NCBI GenBank assembly: GCA_035765895.1
Contig: DASTWL010000088.1
Coordinates: 1-64,000 of the forward strand
Length of the DNA stretch: 64,000 bases
Direction of reading: 5' to 3'
From: Verrucomicrobiia bacterium
GTDB lineage: Bacteria > Verrucomicrobiota > Verrucomicrobiia > Limisphaerales > DSYF01
Shown here piece by piece: positions 26,314-34,931 of this stretch (its first letter is position 1; each line of letters starts with the position of its first letter). A program made the translations under genes and the position numbers. The notes under the pieces were generated by a model. That model searched no databases. It was given only the letters and a program-made list of their open reading frames with translations, and was not told the origin of the DNA.

Positions 26314-26985
26314 CTAGTGACGGGACTTGGGCGCGGGCAGATGCTTGAGCGCTGCCAGTGAAAAATCTGTGATGTGCCGGGCCAGGGCCTCAATCTGCGC
26401 ATGGCTGTGCGTCAAATCCGGGAACAGCCGGCTCAGCAGCGGCCGGCAATGGTGATAAAATATCGCCTGGCTGACGACGCTCAAACCCGCCCGCCGGACG
26501 ACGGTCGGCGTGGCTTTGGGCCCGAGGATTTCCCGGATAATCGTGAACAACAGGTCCGACATCGGCCGGATTTCCCGCTCCACAATTTCGTCGAGCGCCT
26601 GGGTGGGGTCGATCATTTCGCGCAGCATCAGGCGGCTGCGGCTCGCGTGCGGACCGGTGTCAAAGATGCGCAGGAGCAGGGTAAGCACAAACGCGTGCAG
26701 CCGTTCCTCGGCGGTCGCGTCGGGGCCGAGCCCCATGCCGGGTGGATATTTTTCCACCGCCTCCCGGAGTGAATGCCGCAGGACTTCGGCGTAAAGCGAT
26801 TCCTTGTCGCCAAAATGATAGTGAATTGCGGCAATGTTGGCGCCGGCGCGCTGGCAGATTTCCCGGACCGTGGCGTTGCGGAAGCCCACTTCGTCAAACA
26901 CCGCCGTCGCGGCTTCAATCAGGCGGCGACGCGTCTCGGCTTCCGCTGCGAGCGGAGCCGGCGGGGTGAGCAGGGGCGCAACCAT
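26314..26985 (-). CDS. TetR-family regulator, CerR-type C-terminal domain
   Basis: 223 residues. The N-terminal TetR helix-turn-helix is clear: RLIEAATAVFDEVGFRNATVREICQRAG, then ANIAAIHYHFGDKESLYAEVL. The C-terminal part (HASRSRLMLREMIDPTQALDEIV ... YHHCRPLL) matches the CerR/DUF1956 type often found regulating efflux operons. It is the first gene of a pair with tolC. A perfect palindrome (27000-27017) 15 bases before the start codon is the probable operator for autoregulation. Confidence 0.9.
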   Translation of the reverse strand: MVAPLLTPPAPLAAEAETRRRLIEAATAVFDEVGFRNATVREICQRAGANIAAIHYHFGDKESLYAEVLRHSLREAVEKYPPGMGLGPDATAEERLHAFVLTLLLRIFDTGPHASRSRLMLREMIDPTQALDEIVEREIRPMSDLLFTIIREILGPKATPTVVRRAGLSVVSQAIFYHHCRPLLSRLFPDLTHSHAQIEALARHITDFSLAALKHLPAPKSRH

Positions 26986-26999
26986 CGTAGCGTCATAGT

Positions 27000-27017
27000 T
27001 TCAAACACCTGTTTGAA
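27000..27017. promoter_or_regulatory. Palindromic operator upstream of tetR - tolC
   Basis: TTCAAACA - CC - TGTTTGAA, two perfect 8-base half-sites around a 2-base spacer, centred about 23 bases before the TetR start codon. Size and symmetry are typical of TetR-family operators. Confidence 0.65.
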
Positions 27018-27054
27018 CTGTCAAGCATCCGCTGCAAGCGCGGGCGGGCGCGGC

Positions 27055-27732
27055 TCATTGGGGCAGGTAGGGGCGCACTTTGTCCGCCAGCAGCTTGTAG
27101 CCTTCGGCGTTGAAGTGCAACCGGTCCGGGCGGAAGAGTTCCGGCCGCGGCTTGCCATCGGGCCCGAGCGACAGGGCGTAGACATCCACGTATTTCACGT
27201 GGGGCGTCTTCCTGGCGAACGCGGCCACCATTTCGTTCATGGCCTGTTCCTGGTCATGCTGCTGCCAGCGGGACGGCGTTGAGTTCCAGGCCATGAAATA
27301 AATGTCGGTGGCGGGCAGCTTGGCGTGGATGGTTTTTACAAACGCCTCAAAGTCGGCAAAGACCTGCGTGGGGGATTTGCCGTTGGCCAGGTCGTTGCCG
27401 CCGGCGCGGAAGAAAATGGCGCGTGGCTCGTAGGGGAAAACAATCCGGTCGGCGAAGTGCGTGCTGTCGGCGATTTCCGAGCCGCCAAAACCGCGATTGA
27501 TCACCTGATGATGCGGGAAATCGGCGGCCAGCGTTGTCCAGAAGCGGATGGTGGACGAGCCGAGAAAGAGAATCGCGCCCTTGGGCGGCGGATTGGTGCG
27601 GTCGCTTTGTTCGAACGCGGCAATTTCCCGTTCCCATTGGGCGAAGTTGTGGTTGGTTTCACCCGCACCCAGTGCGCGCGGAGCCAACGCCGTCACGAGT
27701 CCCAAACAGATAACAGCAAACAATGACTTCAT
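27055..27732 (-). CDS. Secreted SGNH/GDSL hydrolase
   Basis: 225 residues with a signal peptide (LFAVICLGLVTALAPRALGA). SGNH blocks: block I AILFLGSSTIRFW (Ser), block II NRGFGGSEIAD (Gly), block III FFRAGGNDLANG (Asn) and block V DRLHFNAEGYKLLAD (Asp, His). Likely an esterase that removes acetyl groups from carbohydrates. It lies 20 bases after galM and closes the galactose operon, which would suit deacetylation of a galactose-containing glycan (inference). Confidence 0.88.
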   Translation of the reverse strand: MKSLFAVICLGLVTALAPRALGAGETNHNFAQWEREIAAFEQSDRTNPPPKGAILFLGSSTIRFWTTLAADFPHHQVINRGFGGSEIADSTHFADRIVFPYEPRAIFFRAGGNDLANGKSPTQVFADFEAFVKTIHAKLPATDIYFMAWNSTPSRWQQHDQEQAMNEMVAAFARKTPHVKYVDVYALSLGPDGKPRPELFRPDRLHFNAEGYKLLADKVRPYLPQ

Positions 27733-27752
27733 GAGATTTCCAATGGTTTAGG

Positions 27753-28793
27753 TTATGCAGCAGAGAAGCGATGCACGGTGGTCTGCCGGTAAATCTGTCC
27801 CGGGTGCAAGATGGTGGTGGGAAAGTGCGGCTGATTGGGGGAATCCGGATAATGCTGGGCCTCGAGGCAGAAGGCATGGTGCGGTCCGTAGCTCCAACCG
27901 CCCTTGCCGGTCAGGGAGCCGTCGAACCAGTTCGCCGTGTAAAGCTGGATGCCGGGCTCCGTGGTGAATACTTCCATGACGCGGCCGGATTTCGGTTCCG
28001 CGACGCGGGCGGCGAGCGCGAGCGACTGACCGCCACCGCGCAGCACGAAATTGTGATCGTAGCCCTGTGGTGTGCCGCCGAGTCTGGCGAAACGGGCGCC
28101 GATGGCGGTGGGCTTGGTGAAGTCAAGCGGGGTGCCCTGCACCGCGCGGATTTCGCCGGTTGGAATCAGGTTGGCGTCCACGCTGGTGTAAAAATCGGCG
28201 GCCAGCATCAGCCGGTGCTGTTTGACGTCGCCCCGCCCGGCGAGGTTGAAATAGCTGTGGTTGGTCAGGTTGACTGGCGTGGGCTTGGTGGTGCGGGCAA
28301 AATATTCGATCGCCAGCTCGTTTTCATCCGTCAAGGCCATGATGACCGTGACGTCCAGCTTGCCCGGAGAACCCTCCTCGCCGTCGGCGCTCGTGTAGGT
28401 GAACTTTACGGCCGCGCCCCGCAACGGCCGGGCCTGCCAAAGCACCTTGTCAAAGCCTTTGCGGCCGCCGTGCAGCGCGTTCGGGCCATTATTGATCGCA
28501 AGTTTGCAGGTGCGGCCCGCCAGGGTGAAACGGCCTTTGGCGATGCGGTTGGCGTAGCGTCCGACCGTGCAGCCGAAGTAGGGATGGCCTCGGAGGTATT
28601 GGGCGAGATTGTCGAAACCCAGCACCACGTCGCCAAGGCGGCCTTTCCGGTCCGGCACGTGCAACTCTGTGAGGATGGTGCCGTAATTGGTGATCTTGGC
28701 GACGAGCCCGTGGCGGTTTTGCAGGGTGAACAGGTCCACGCGCTGGCCGTTGGACAATTTGCCGAAGGGTGAACGGATGACCGAAGGTTTCAT
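27753..28793 (-). CDS. galM: Aldose 1-epimerase
   Basis: 346-residue GalM interconverting the anomers of galactose or glucose. Family landmarks: ITNYGTILTELHVPDRKG, VGRYANRIAKGRF, NNGPNALHGGRKGFDK (catalytic-site His), NLTNHSYFNLAGRG (catalytic His), IQLYTANWFDG and CLEAQHYPDSPNQP (general-base Glu). No signal peptide. It is encoded downstream of the symporter and small membrane gene, with a strong hairpin in the 91-base gap before it. Confidence 0.93.
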   Translation of the reverse strand: MKPSVIRSPFGKLSNGQRVDLFTLQNRHGLVAKITNYGTILTELHVPDRKGRLGDVVLGFDNLAQYLRGHPYFGCTVGRYANRIAKGRFTLAGRTCKLAINNGPNALHGGRKGFDKVLWQARPLRGAAVKFTYTSADGEEGSPGKLDVTVIMALTDENELAIEYFARTTKPTPVNLTNHSYFNLAGRGDVKQHRLMLAADFYTSVDANLIPTGEIRAVQGTPLDFTKPTAIGARFARLGGTPQGYDHNFVLRGGGQSLALAARVAEPKSGRVMEVFTTEPGIQLYTANWFDGSLTGKGGWSYGPHHAFCLEAQHYPDSPNQPHFPTTILHPGQIYRQTTVHRFSAA

Positions 28794-28839
28794 CGGGCGT
28801 GCAGGTAAAAGGCGGACGGTGCCGGCGCAAAAACAGCAG

Positions 28840-28876
28840 CGCTCCCGCCGTGGCCGGCGCGGTCACGACGGGAGCG
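28840..28876 (-). other. Intra-operon hairpin between the small membrane gene and galM
   Basis: CGCTCCCG (28840-28847) pairs perfectly with CGGGAGCG (28869-28876), and the interior continues with CGTG/CACG after one mismatch. There is no T-run, so it is more likely an RNA-stability or processing element setting the galM:symporter ratio than a terminator. Confidence 0.45.
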
Positions 28877-28884
28877 GCGACAAA

Positions 28885-29097
28885 TCACGGCTTGTTATTT
28901 TTCCGGGCGTTGAGCGCCATCCACAACATCCAGATGCCGAAGATGAGGAGGAACACTCCCCAGATCAGGTTGATGTTGATGTTGAGCGACCGCTCGTAAA
29001 GCTCCTTGTTGGAGCCGGAGACGAGGCCGTAAATGCTCATGAGCGCACCGATGATGCTGAACATGAGACCAATGGGGAGGCGAATATCGAGACCCAT
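28885..29097 (-). CDS. Small two-helix membrane protein beside the symporter
   Basis: 70 residues: MGLDIRLPIGLMFSIIGALM begins helix one, then a short polar loop (SGSNKELYERS), a second helix (LIWGVFLLIFGIWMLWMAL) and a lysine-rich end (NARKNNKP). It lies 22 bases after the SSS symporter gene and is presumably cotranslated at similar levels. Its size and position suggest an accessory subunit or stabiliser of the carrier, but that is inference; no named family was recognised. Confidence 0.78.
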   Translation of the reverse strand: MGLDIRLPIGLMFSIIGALMSIYGLVSGSNKELYERSLNININLIWGVFLLIFGIWMLWMALNARKNNKP

Positions 29098-29119
29098 AGT
29101 GTTAGCTCCTTTTCAGGTT

Positions 29120-31069
29120 TTACCAGAAGATGAAGTTGAGAATGACGCAGCCGATGAGCAGGAGGATGCCCGTCACCGCCGGCTTGAGATACCACGCCTC
29201 ATCCTCGGCCTTGAGTTTGGGCGTCATGGAATAAACGAGGCCCTTGAGTTCCTCGTTCGTCTTGGTCCGTGCTGTCGCGAGCGAAATGCCCGCGGTCAAG
29301 AGCAGACAGACAATGAATGCGAAGCTGGCCAGCCAGAAGTTCTGGGCCATTTCGCTGGGGAACTGCTGCACCACGCCAAGGTATCCACCCTTCATCGGGT
29401 TGAGCACATGGCCGCTGGCGAAGTTGGTCGTGGTGGTTGTGACGGCGTGGAACACGGCCGAGGTGCCGATGCCGCCGAGCAGCCCGAGGAAGGCGCCGGT
29501 GCCCGTGGTGCGCGCCCAGAACATGCCCAGCAGGAATGTTGCAAACAGCGGGGCATTCACGAAGCCGAACACCAGCTGAATGATGTCCATCGCATTGTTA
29601 TACATGGAGGCGAAATACGCCGCCCCGATGCTCAACAAAATGCCGACGACGGTGATGACGCGGCCCATCCACATGTAGTGGTCGTCGCTCTTGTTGGGCG
29701 CGAGATAGGCTTGATAGAGGTCGTAGGTCCAGACCGTGTTGAAGGCCGTCACGTTGCCGGCCATGCCGGACATGAACGACGCGAGCAGGGCGGTCAGCGC
29801 CAATCCAAGCAGGCCGGGCGGGCAATACTTTTTGACCAGTGAGAGGATGACGCCGTCGTAATCGTATTCAGCCACGCTGTTGTAAACGCCGTCCTTGATC
29901 TGTTCATCGGTCATGGGCTGGGCCGCATTGGCGGCAATCAACGCCGTCAGCTTGTCGGCGTTGACCTTTTTGCCCAATGTTTCACCCACGGCGGTGACGG
30001 TGGCCGCGGCCTCGGCGGGCTTTGCCGCCTTCACGGTGGCGACGGCCTTCTCATAAGCCGCGTCGGCGATGATCGGCGGGGGAATGCGATAATGCTTGTC
30101 CGGCATGGCGGTCAGGGCCACGGCAATCATGCCGGGCACAATCACCAGCGCGGGAAACAACATTTTCGGCACGGCCGCAATGATGGGCGTGCGCCGGGCG
30201 GCGCCCATGTTCTTGGCAGCCATCGCGCGCTGGACTACGAGGAAGTTGGTGCACCAGTAACCGAACGAGAGCACGAAGCCGAGGCCGAAGACCATGGCGA
30301 AGAGGTCCACGCCCATTGGATTGGAGGACGCCCCGCCCAGCAGAGGTTTCCACGCGCTGGTCCAGGCATCGGCCGCGAAGCTCTTGCTGTTCAGGTCGTA
30401 TGCCATCGGATTCTGCGCCACCTGGCCCAGCGTGCTGTTCATGTGATGCCAGCCGCCCACGTCCTTCAGGCCGAGATAAACCACCGGGGCGAAGCCGAGC
30501 ACAATCATGAAGAACTGCAGCACTTCGGTGTAAATGGCCGAGGTGAGGCCGCCTTTCAGCACATACACCAGCACGACCGCGGAACAAATCCAGAGCGCGA
30601 GATGATAATTCCAACCCAGGAGCTGATTCAGCAATTTGGCCAGCGCGTTCATCGAGATGCCGGACGCAAATACCGTCATCACGGCGAACGAAATGGAGTT
30701 CAACGCGCGCACCCGTTCGTCAAAGCGCATCTTGAGGTATTCCGGCACCGAACGCGCCTTGGAGCCGTAGTAGAACGGCATCATGAACACGGCCAGAAAC
30801 ACCATCGCCGGAATCGCGCCCACCCAGTAGAAGTGCGCCGTGGCGATGCCGTATTTCGCGCCGCTGGCCGCCATGCCGACCAGTTCCAGGGCCCCGAGAT
30901 TCGCCGAGATGAACGCCAGCCCGGTGACCCAGGCGGGGATCGAGCGGCCGGACGTGAGAAAGTCCGACGAGCTCTTCATGTATTTCTTCAATGCGAAACC
31001 GATGCCGATCACGAACGCCGTGTAGAGCGCCAGGATCGCGTAATCGATCAGCTTGAGGTCGATGTGCAT
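29120..31069 (-). CDS. Sodium/solute symporter (SSS family), probable galactose carrier
   Basis: 649 residues. SSS core: DYAILALYTAFVIGIGFALKK, DFLTSGRSIPAWVTGLAFISANLGALELVGMAA, the sodium-site region ALTALLASFMSGMAGNVTAFN, FASGISMN, and about 14 membrane helices. It resembles SGLT/vSGLT-like carriers. Between residues about 325 and 400 there is an Ala- and Lys-rich hydrophilic insertion (AKPAEAAATVTAVGETLGKK) not part of the core fold. Placement between galK and galM makes galactose the likely substrate. The signature segments appear intact. Confidence 0.9.
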   Translation of the reverse strand: MHIDLKLIDYAILALYTAFVIGIGFALKKYMKSSSDFLTSGRSIPAWVTGLAFISANLGALELVGMAASGAKYGIATAHFYWVGAIPAMVFLAVFMMPFYYGSKARSVPEYLKMRFDERVRALNSISFAVMTVFASGISMNALAKLLNQLLGWNYHLALWICSAVVLVYVLKGGLTSAIYTEVLQFFMIVLGFAPVVYLGLKDVGGWHHMNSTLGQVAQNPMAYDLNSKSFAADAWTSAWKPLLGGASSNPMGVDLFAMVFGLGFVLSFGYWCTNFLVVQRAMAAKNMGAARRTPIIAAVPKMLFPALVIVPGMIAVALTAMPDKHYRIPPPIIADAAYEKAVATVKAAKPAEAAATVTAVGETLGKKVNADKLTALIAANAAQPMTDEQIKDGVYNSVAEYDYDGVILSLVKKYCPPGLLGLALTALLASFMSGMAGNVTAFNTVWTYDLYQAYLAPNKSDDHYMWMGRVITVVGILLSIGAAYFASMYNNAMDIIQLVFGFVNAPLFATFLLGMFWARTTGTGAFLGLLGGIGTSAVFHAVTTTTTNFASGHVLNPMKGGYLGVVQQFPSEMAQNFWLASFAFIVCLLLTAGISLATARTKTNEELKGLVYSMTPKLKAEDEAWYLKPAVTGILLLIGCVILNFIFW

Positions 31070-31124
31070 AGTGCGATTTTTCTAGGTTTAGTTTTGTGGG
31101 GTTGTCAGCGGGAAAGGTGGTGGG

Positions 31125-32306
31125 TCAGCCCTGCAACAAGGTGGCTCCCTGGCCCGGGCGGGAGACAAATAGCGACGGGGTGATCTTGGTCTTCGCCTTG
31201 TAGGCCCGGGCGATTTTGGCCGCGATGGCCTTGACCTTGGACGCCTGCACGAGCGCCACGCAGCAGCCGCCGAAGCCGCCGCCGGTCATGCGGCAGCCAA
31301 AGACGCCGCCCTTCCGGCCAATGCCGTGCGCAATCTCGACCACGTCATCCAGTTCCGGGCAGCTCACCTCGTAGTCGCCGCGCAACGAGCCGTGGCTCGC
31401 ATACATCAGTTCGCCGGCCGTTTCCCAGTCGCCGCGGGCAAAGGCCCGGGCGGCGGTGGTGGTGCGCTCGATTTCGGTCACCACGTGCCGGGCGCGGCGG
31501 AAAACCAGATTGGACATCCGGCTGGGCGCGGCGTTGACGTCCGCCAGCGTCGCGCTGCGGAGCGACTTCACACCGAGCAGCTTTGCGGCTTCCTCACACT
31601 GACGGCGGCGGTCGGGGTATTCGCTGCCGGTCAATTCGTGCTTCACGTTGGTGTTGATCACCAGCACGGCCACGGACTTGGACTTCATCGGCACCAACTG
31701 GGTTTTGCGCGACTGGCAGTCGAGCAGGAGCACGTGGTCCTGCCGGCCCATGACGGAAATGAATTGGTCCATGATGCCGCAGGGCATGAGCGCAAATTCA
31801 TGCTCGGCCTTCTGGCAGAGCAGTCCTTTCTGGACTTGCGTCAGCTTCTTGCGCGTCACCGCCTCGAGCAGCGTGGCCGTGGCCACTTCGAGCGCGGCGC
31901 TGCTGGAGACACCGCCGCCGAGCGGGACGGTGGATTCGATGTGCGCGTCAAAACCGGGGAGCTTGGCGCCGAGTCGTTGGAACCCAACCAGCACGCCCTT
32001 GAAATAATTGGCCCACGCCGGTTCGCCGCGTTGGATGGGCTGGTCCAGGTCGATGGTGGCGGTTCCTTTTGCGGTGCCGCTGGTCAAGGTGATGCGGTTC
32101 GTGCCGTTGGGTGCGGCGGCGATGACCGTGTAGCGCTCCAGCGCCATGGGAAAGACGAAGCCGTCGTTGTAGTCGGTGTGTTCGCCGATCAAATTGACGC
32201 GGCCGGGGGCGGCGGCAATCCATTGCGCAGCGCGGCCGGCACGCCTGCGAAAGGCGTTGGCGGTGGTGCGGGAAAGTTCAGAGAGAGGGGTGTTGGAACC
32301 GATCAT
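31125..32306 (-). CDS. galK: Galactokinase
   Basis: 393-residue GHMP kinase forming galactose 1-phosphate. The galactokinase signature GRVNLIGEHTDYNDG is near residue 35, the ATP loop is VPLGGGVSSSAALEV near 128, CGIMDQFISVMG carries the catalytic Asp, and MTGGGFGGCCVAL is near the C-terminus. It is the first gene of the operon. galT and galE are not in the window, so the Leloir pathway must be finished elsewhere. Confidence 0.95.
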   Translation of the reverse strand: MIGSNTPLSELSRTTANAFRRRAGRAAQWIAAAPGRVNLIGEHTDYNDGFVFPMALERYTVIAAAPNGTNRITLTSGTAKGTATIDLDQPIQRGEPAWANYFKGVLVGFQRLGAKLPGFDAHIESTVPLGGGVSSSAALEVATATLLEAVTRKKLTQVQKGLLCQKAEHEFALMPCGIMDQFISVMGRQDHVLLLDCQSRKTQLVPMKSKSVAVLVINTNVKHELTGSEYPDRRRQCEEAAKLLGVKSLRSATLADVNAAPSRMSNLVFRRARHVVTEIERTTTAARAFARGDWETAGELMYASHGSLRGDYEVSCPELDDVVEIAHGIGRKGGVFGCRMTGGGFGGCCVALVQASKVKAIAAKIARAYKAKTKITPSLFVSRPGQGATLLQG

Positions 32307-32666
32307 GTTGTGCTGAGTGTCTTTTAGTCCTGTGTAATCCTGCGTGCTGGGCGCGGGTTAGTATGAAAAAAATCCCCGGCGCGTCGAGCCTTTCCTTGAA
32401 GCATGGCTTGCCTCGCAACGCGATTGACGGCGCCTTTGCTAATGCATGCGTTCATTGAATTTCAGTCTGAAACCCGCTGGCATCTTCAGAAAAGGACTGA
32501 CGCTCCAGCCGGTGGGGAGTGAACGGCGTGGCCAGCCCGGGACGCGCGCCACCGTGCCAAGTTCACCGGGATTTCGCCAGCCAATTGTTTTGGTCTCCCG
32601 GCCCGCGTGCCCGTTGACTTGACTGCCGGCCGGCTTCACTTCGATTATTCGAGCCGCGCAACCAAC
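32307..32666. other. Divergent intergenic region between galK and the sugar-oxidation cluster
   Basis: 360 bases without a supportable gene. On the minus strand a candidate galK promoter is present (see 32360-32387). No convincing promoter was found for the plus-strand cluster, and no strong hairpin. A minus-strand frame here is only an extension of the shadow of the RbsD-like gene. Confidence 0.5.
32360..32387 (-). promoter_or_regulatory. Candidate galK operon promoter
   Basis: On the minus strand TCGACG (32387-32382) and CATACT (32365-32360) are separated by 16 bases that include a run of seven T. The -10 is about 55 bases before the galK start. Each box matches consensus only partly. Confidence 0.35.
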
Positions 32667-33056
32667 ATGCTCAAAACTGGCATCCTCAATCCCCAACTGA
32701 ATTCCCTGCTGGCGCGGGTGCGCCACACCAACACGCTCGTCATCGCCGACCGCGGATTTCCGTTCTGGCCGATGATTGAAACGGTGGACCTTTCCCTCGT
32801 GGACGGCATTCCCACGGTGCTCGACGTCGTGCGGGCGCTGCGGCCCAACTTTGTCGTGGGCCAGGTCTGGATGGCAGAGGAATTCCTCAAGCACAACGAC
32901 GAGCCAACGCGCGCCGCCTTTGCCGCCGCGTGGGCCGGCGTGCCGGTCGCGCACGAACCGCACACCGAGTTCAAACGGCGCGTGCCCCAGGCCATCGGCC
33001 TCATCCGCACCGGCGACACCGTGCAATACGCCAACATGATTTTGCAATCGGCATGA
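32667..33056 (+). CDS. RbsD/FucU-family sugar mutarotase
   Basis: 129 residues aligning along the whole RbsD fold: [20 protein letters not shown] places His at position 20 and Asp at 28 (VIADRGFP), as in E. coli RbsD. A later His (about 99, HTEFKRR) and Tyr (about 121, VQYANMIL) match the remaining active-site positions. RbsD acts on ribose and FucU on fucose; the sequence between them ([17 protein letters not shown]) does not decide. The start at 32667 gives the family length. Its stop overlaps the dehydrogenase start as ATGA (33053-33056), tying mutarotation to oxidation of the same sugar. Confidence 0.85.
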   Translation: MLKTGILNPQLNSLLARVRHTNTLVIADRGFPFWPMIETVDLSLVDGIPTVLDVVRALRPNFVVGQVWMAEEFLKHNDEPTRAAFAAAWAGVPVAHEPHTEFKRRVPQAIGLIRTGDTVQYANMILQSA

Positions 33057-34072
33057 AGGCGCTGTTCATCACCAAACCGGGGGAGACCCAATATGCCGAC
33101 GTCGCCGCCCCGCAGCCGCAACCGGGCGAGGTGCTGCTCCAGGTCCGCCGGCTGGGTTATTGCGGCTCAGACCTGAACACATTCCGCGGCTTCAATCCGT
33201 TGGTCACGCTGCCGCGCATTCCGGGTCATGAGATTGGCGCCACGATTGCCGCAGTGACGCCGGGGGTGCCCGACCACTTTCAGCCCGGCATGGAAGTCAC
33301 CGTGGTTCCCTACACGACGTGCGGGACCTGTCCTTCGTGTCGCAGCGGCCGGGTCAATGCCTGTCGCAGCAATCAGACGCTGGGCGTGCAACGTGACGGC
33401 GCGCTGACCGAATTCATTGCCGTGCCATGGCAGAAGCTGGTGCGTTCGGAAAAATTGTCGCTGACGGAGCACACGCTCGTCGAACCGCTCAGCGTCGGTT
33501 TTCATGCGGTGGAGCGGGGCCGGGTGGGTGCGGCGGACACCGTGCTGGTCTTCGGCTGCGGCATGATTGGACTGGGCGCCATTGCCGGCGCGGCCCTGCT
33601 GCGGAATGCGCGCGTGATTGCCGTGGATGTGGATGACGCCAAGCTGGCGCTGGCCCGGAAAGCCGGCGCGGCCGAGGTCATCAATTCCAAGACCGGCAAC
33701 CTGCACGAGCAGGTTCAGGCGCTGACCCAGGGCGATGGTCCGGGGGTGGTCATTGAGGCGGTCGGATTGCCCGCCACCTTTCGCGCCGCGGTGGACGAAG
33801 TCGCCTTTGCCGGGCGGGTCGTTTACATCGGTTACGCGAAGGAGCCGGTGGCCTACGAGACGAAATACTTTGTGATGAAGGAACTCGACATCCTGGGTTC
33901 GCGCAACGCGACGGCCCAGAATTTCACGGACGTGGTCGGCGTCGTGGAATCCGGCCGCTATCCGGTGCGGGAAACCATCACGCGGGTCGTGCCGTTTGCG
34001 AACGCGGCGGCCGCGCTGGCGGAATGGGCGGCCGATCCGGGCCGGGTTACGAAGATTCACGTCGAGTTGTAG
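33053..34072 (+). CDS. Zinc-dependent alcohol (sugar) dehydrogenase
   Basis: 339-residue medium-chain dehydrogenase. Catalytic zinc ligands: YCGSDLNTF (Cys), PGHEIG (His-Glu) and a Glu in [12 protein letters not shown]. Structural zinc: four Cys in [15 protein letters not shown]. The NAD-binding loop is [14 protein letters not shown], followed by an acidic residue (VDVDDAKL), pointing to NAD. Relatives oxidise sorbitol, galactitol, L-fucose or threonine. Coupling to an RbsD-like gene upstream and a lactonase downstream argues for an aldose dehydrogenase producing a lactone. Confidence 0.87.
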   Translation: MKALFITKPGETQYADVAAPQPQPGEVLLQVRRLGYCGSDLNTFRGFNPLVTLPRIPGHEIGATIAAVTPGVPDHFQPGMEVTVVPYTTCGTCPSCRSGRVNACRSNQTLGVQRDGALTEFIAVPWQKLVRSEKLSLTEHTLVEPLSVGFHAVERGRVGAADTVLVFGCGMIGLGAIAGAALLRNARVIAVDVDDAKLALARKAGAAEVINSKTGNLHEQVQALTQGDGPGVVIEAVGLPATFRAAVDEVAFAGRVVYIGYAKEPVAYETKYFVMKELDILGSRNATAQNFTDVVGVVESGRYPVRETITRVVPFANAAAALAEWAADPGRVTKIHVEL

Positions 34073-34093
34073 GGCGTGCATTGTCAGCAGGCC

Positions 34094-34924
34094 ATGACCA
34101 TTGACGCGCACCACCATTTTTGGCGTTACAACGCTGTGGAGTTTGGCTGGATCGATGACGCCATGGCGGCGATTCGTCGCGACTTTCTGCCCGCGCAGCT
34201 CGAGGCGGAAATCGCGGCGGCCCGGGTGGACGGCGTGATTTCCGTGCAGGCGCGGCAGTCATTGGTGGAAACGGAATGGCTGCTCAACCTCGCCGAGAAT
34301 CATTCCTTCATCCGGGCGGTGGTTGGCTGGGTGCCTTTGAGTTCCCCCGGGGTGCGTGCCGACCTCGAACGTCTGGCTGAACAGCCAAAGCTTCGCGCCG
34401 TGCGTCACGTGTTGCAGGGCGAACCGGACGAGCGTTACATGCTGCGGCCGGATTTCAACGCCGGGATCCGCCTGCTGCGCGAATTTGATTTGCGCTATGA
34501 CCTGCTGATCTTCGAGCGTCACCTGCCGCAGACGATTGCCTTTGTGGACCGGCATCCCGACCACGTGTTCATCCTCGACCACATCGCCAAGCCGAAGATT
34601 GCGGTGAACGAACTTTCGCCGTGGCGCGAGCGGCTCGCGGAACTCGCGGAGCGGCCGAACGTGTATTGCAAGATTTCCGGCCTCGTCACCGAGGCGGATT
34701 ATCGCACGTGGACCGAGGAACAACTGCGGCCCTACCTGGAAACCGTGCTCGAAGTGTTTGGACCGCATCGCCTGATGTTCGGGTCGGACTGGCCGGTCTG
34801 CCTGGTGGCGTGTGGTTACGCCCGCTGGGTTTCGCTGGTCCGGGATTTCATCCGTGAACTCTCGCCGGCGGAACAGGCGCGCATTTTGGGCGGCACAGCG
34901 GTGGAGGCTTACGGCCTGGCCTGA
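34094..34924 (+). CDS. Amidohydrolase-2 family lactonase (L-fuconolactonase-like)
   Basis: 276 residues: [10 protein letters not shown] at the N-terminus (metal HxH), [36 protein letters not shown]-type [33 protein letters not shown] (metal-site His), [12 protein letters not shown] and [12 protein letters not shown] (metal Asp). This is the COG3618 pattern of L-fuconolactonase and L-rhamnono-lactonase types. It would hydrolyse the product of the preceding dehydrogenase. The gene starts 21 bases after the dehydrogenase stop and ends 7 bases before the GH43 gene. Confidence 0.88.
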   Translation: MTIDAHHHFWRYNAVEFGWIDDAMAAIRRDFLPAQLEAEIAAARVDGVISVQARQSLVETEWLLNLAENHSFIRAVVGWVPLSSPGVRADLERLAEQPKLRAVRHVLQGEPDERYMLRPDFNAGIRLLREFDLRYDLLIFERHLPQTIAFVDRHPDHVFILDHIAKPKIAVNELSPWRERLAELAERPNVYCKISGLVTEADYRTWTEEQLRPYLETVLEVFGPHRLMFGSDWPVCLVACGYARWVSLVRDFIRELSPAEQARILGGTAVEAYGLA

Positions 34925-34931
34925 TTCAAAT

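Noticed and set aside
32439-33047. 202-residue minus-strand frame opposite the RbsD-like gene
   Set aside because: It overlaps a well-supported mutarotase; the portion beyond it lies in intergenic sequence and has no recognised motif.
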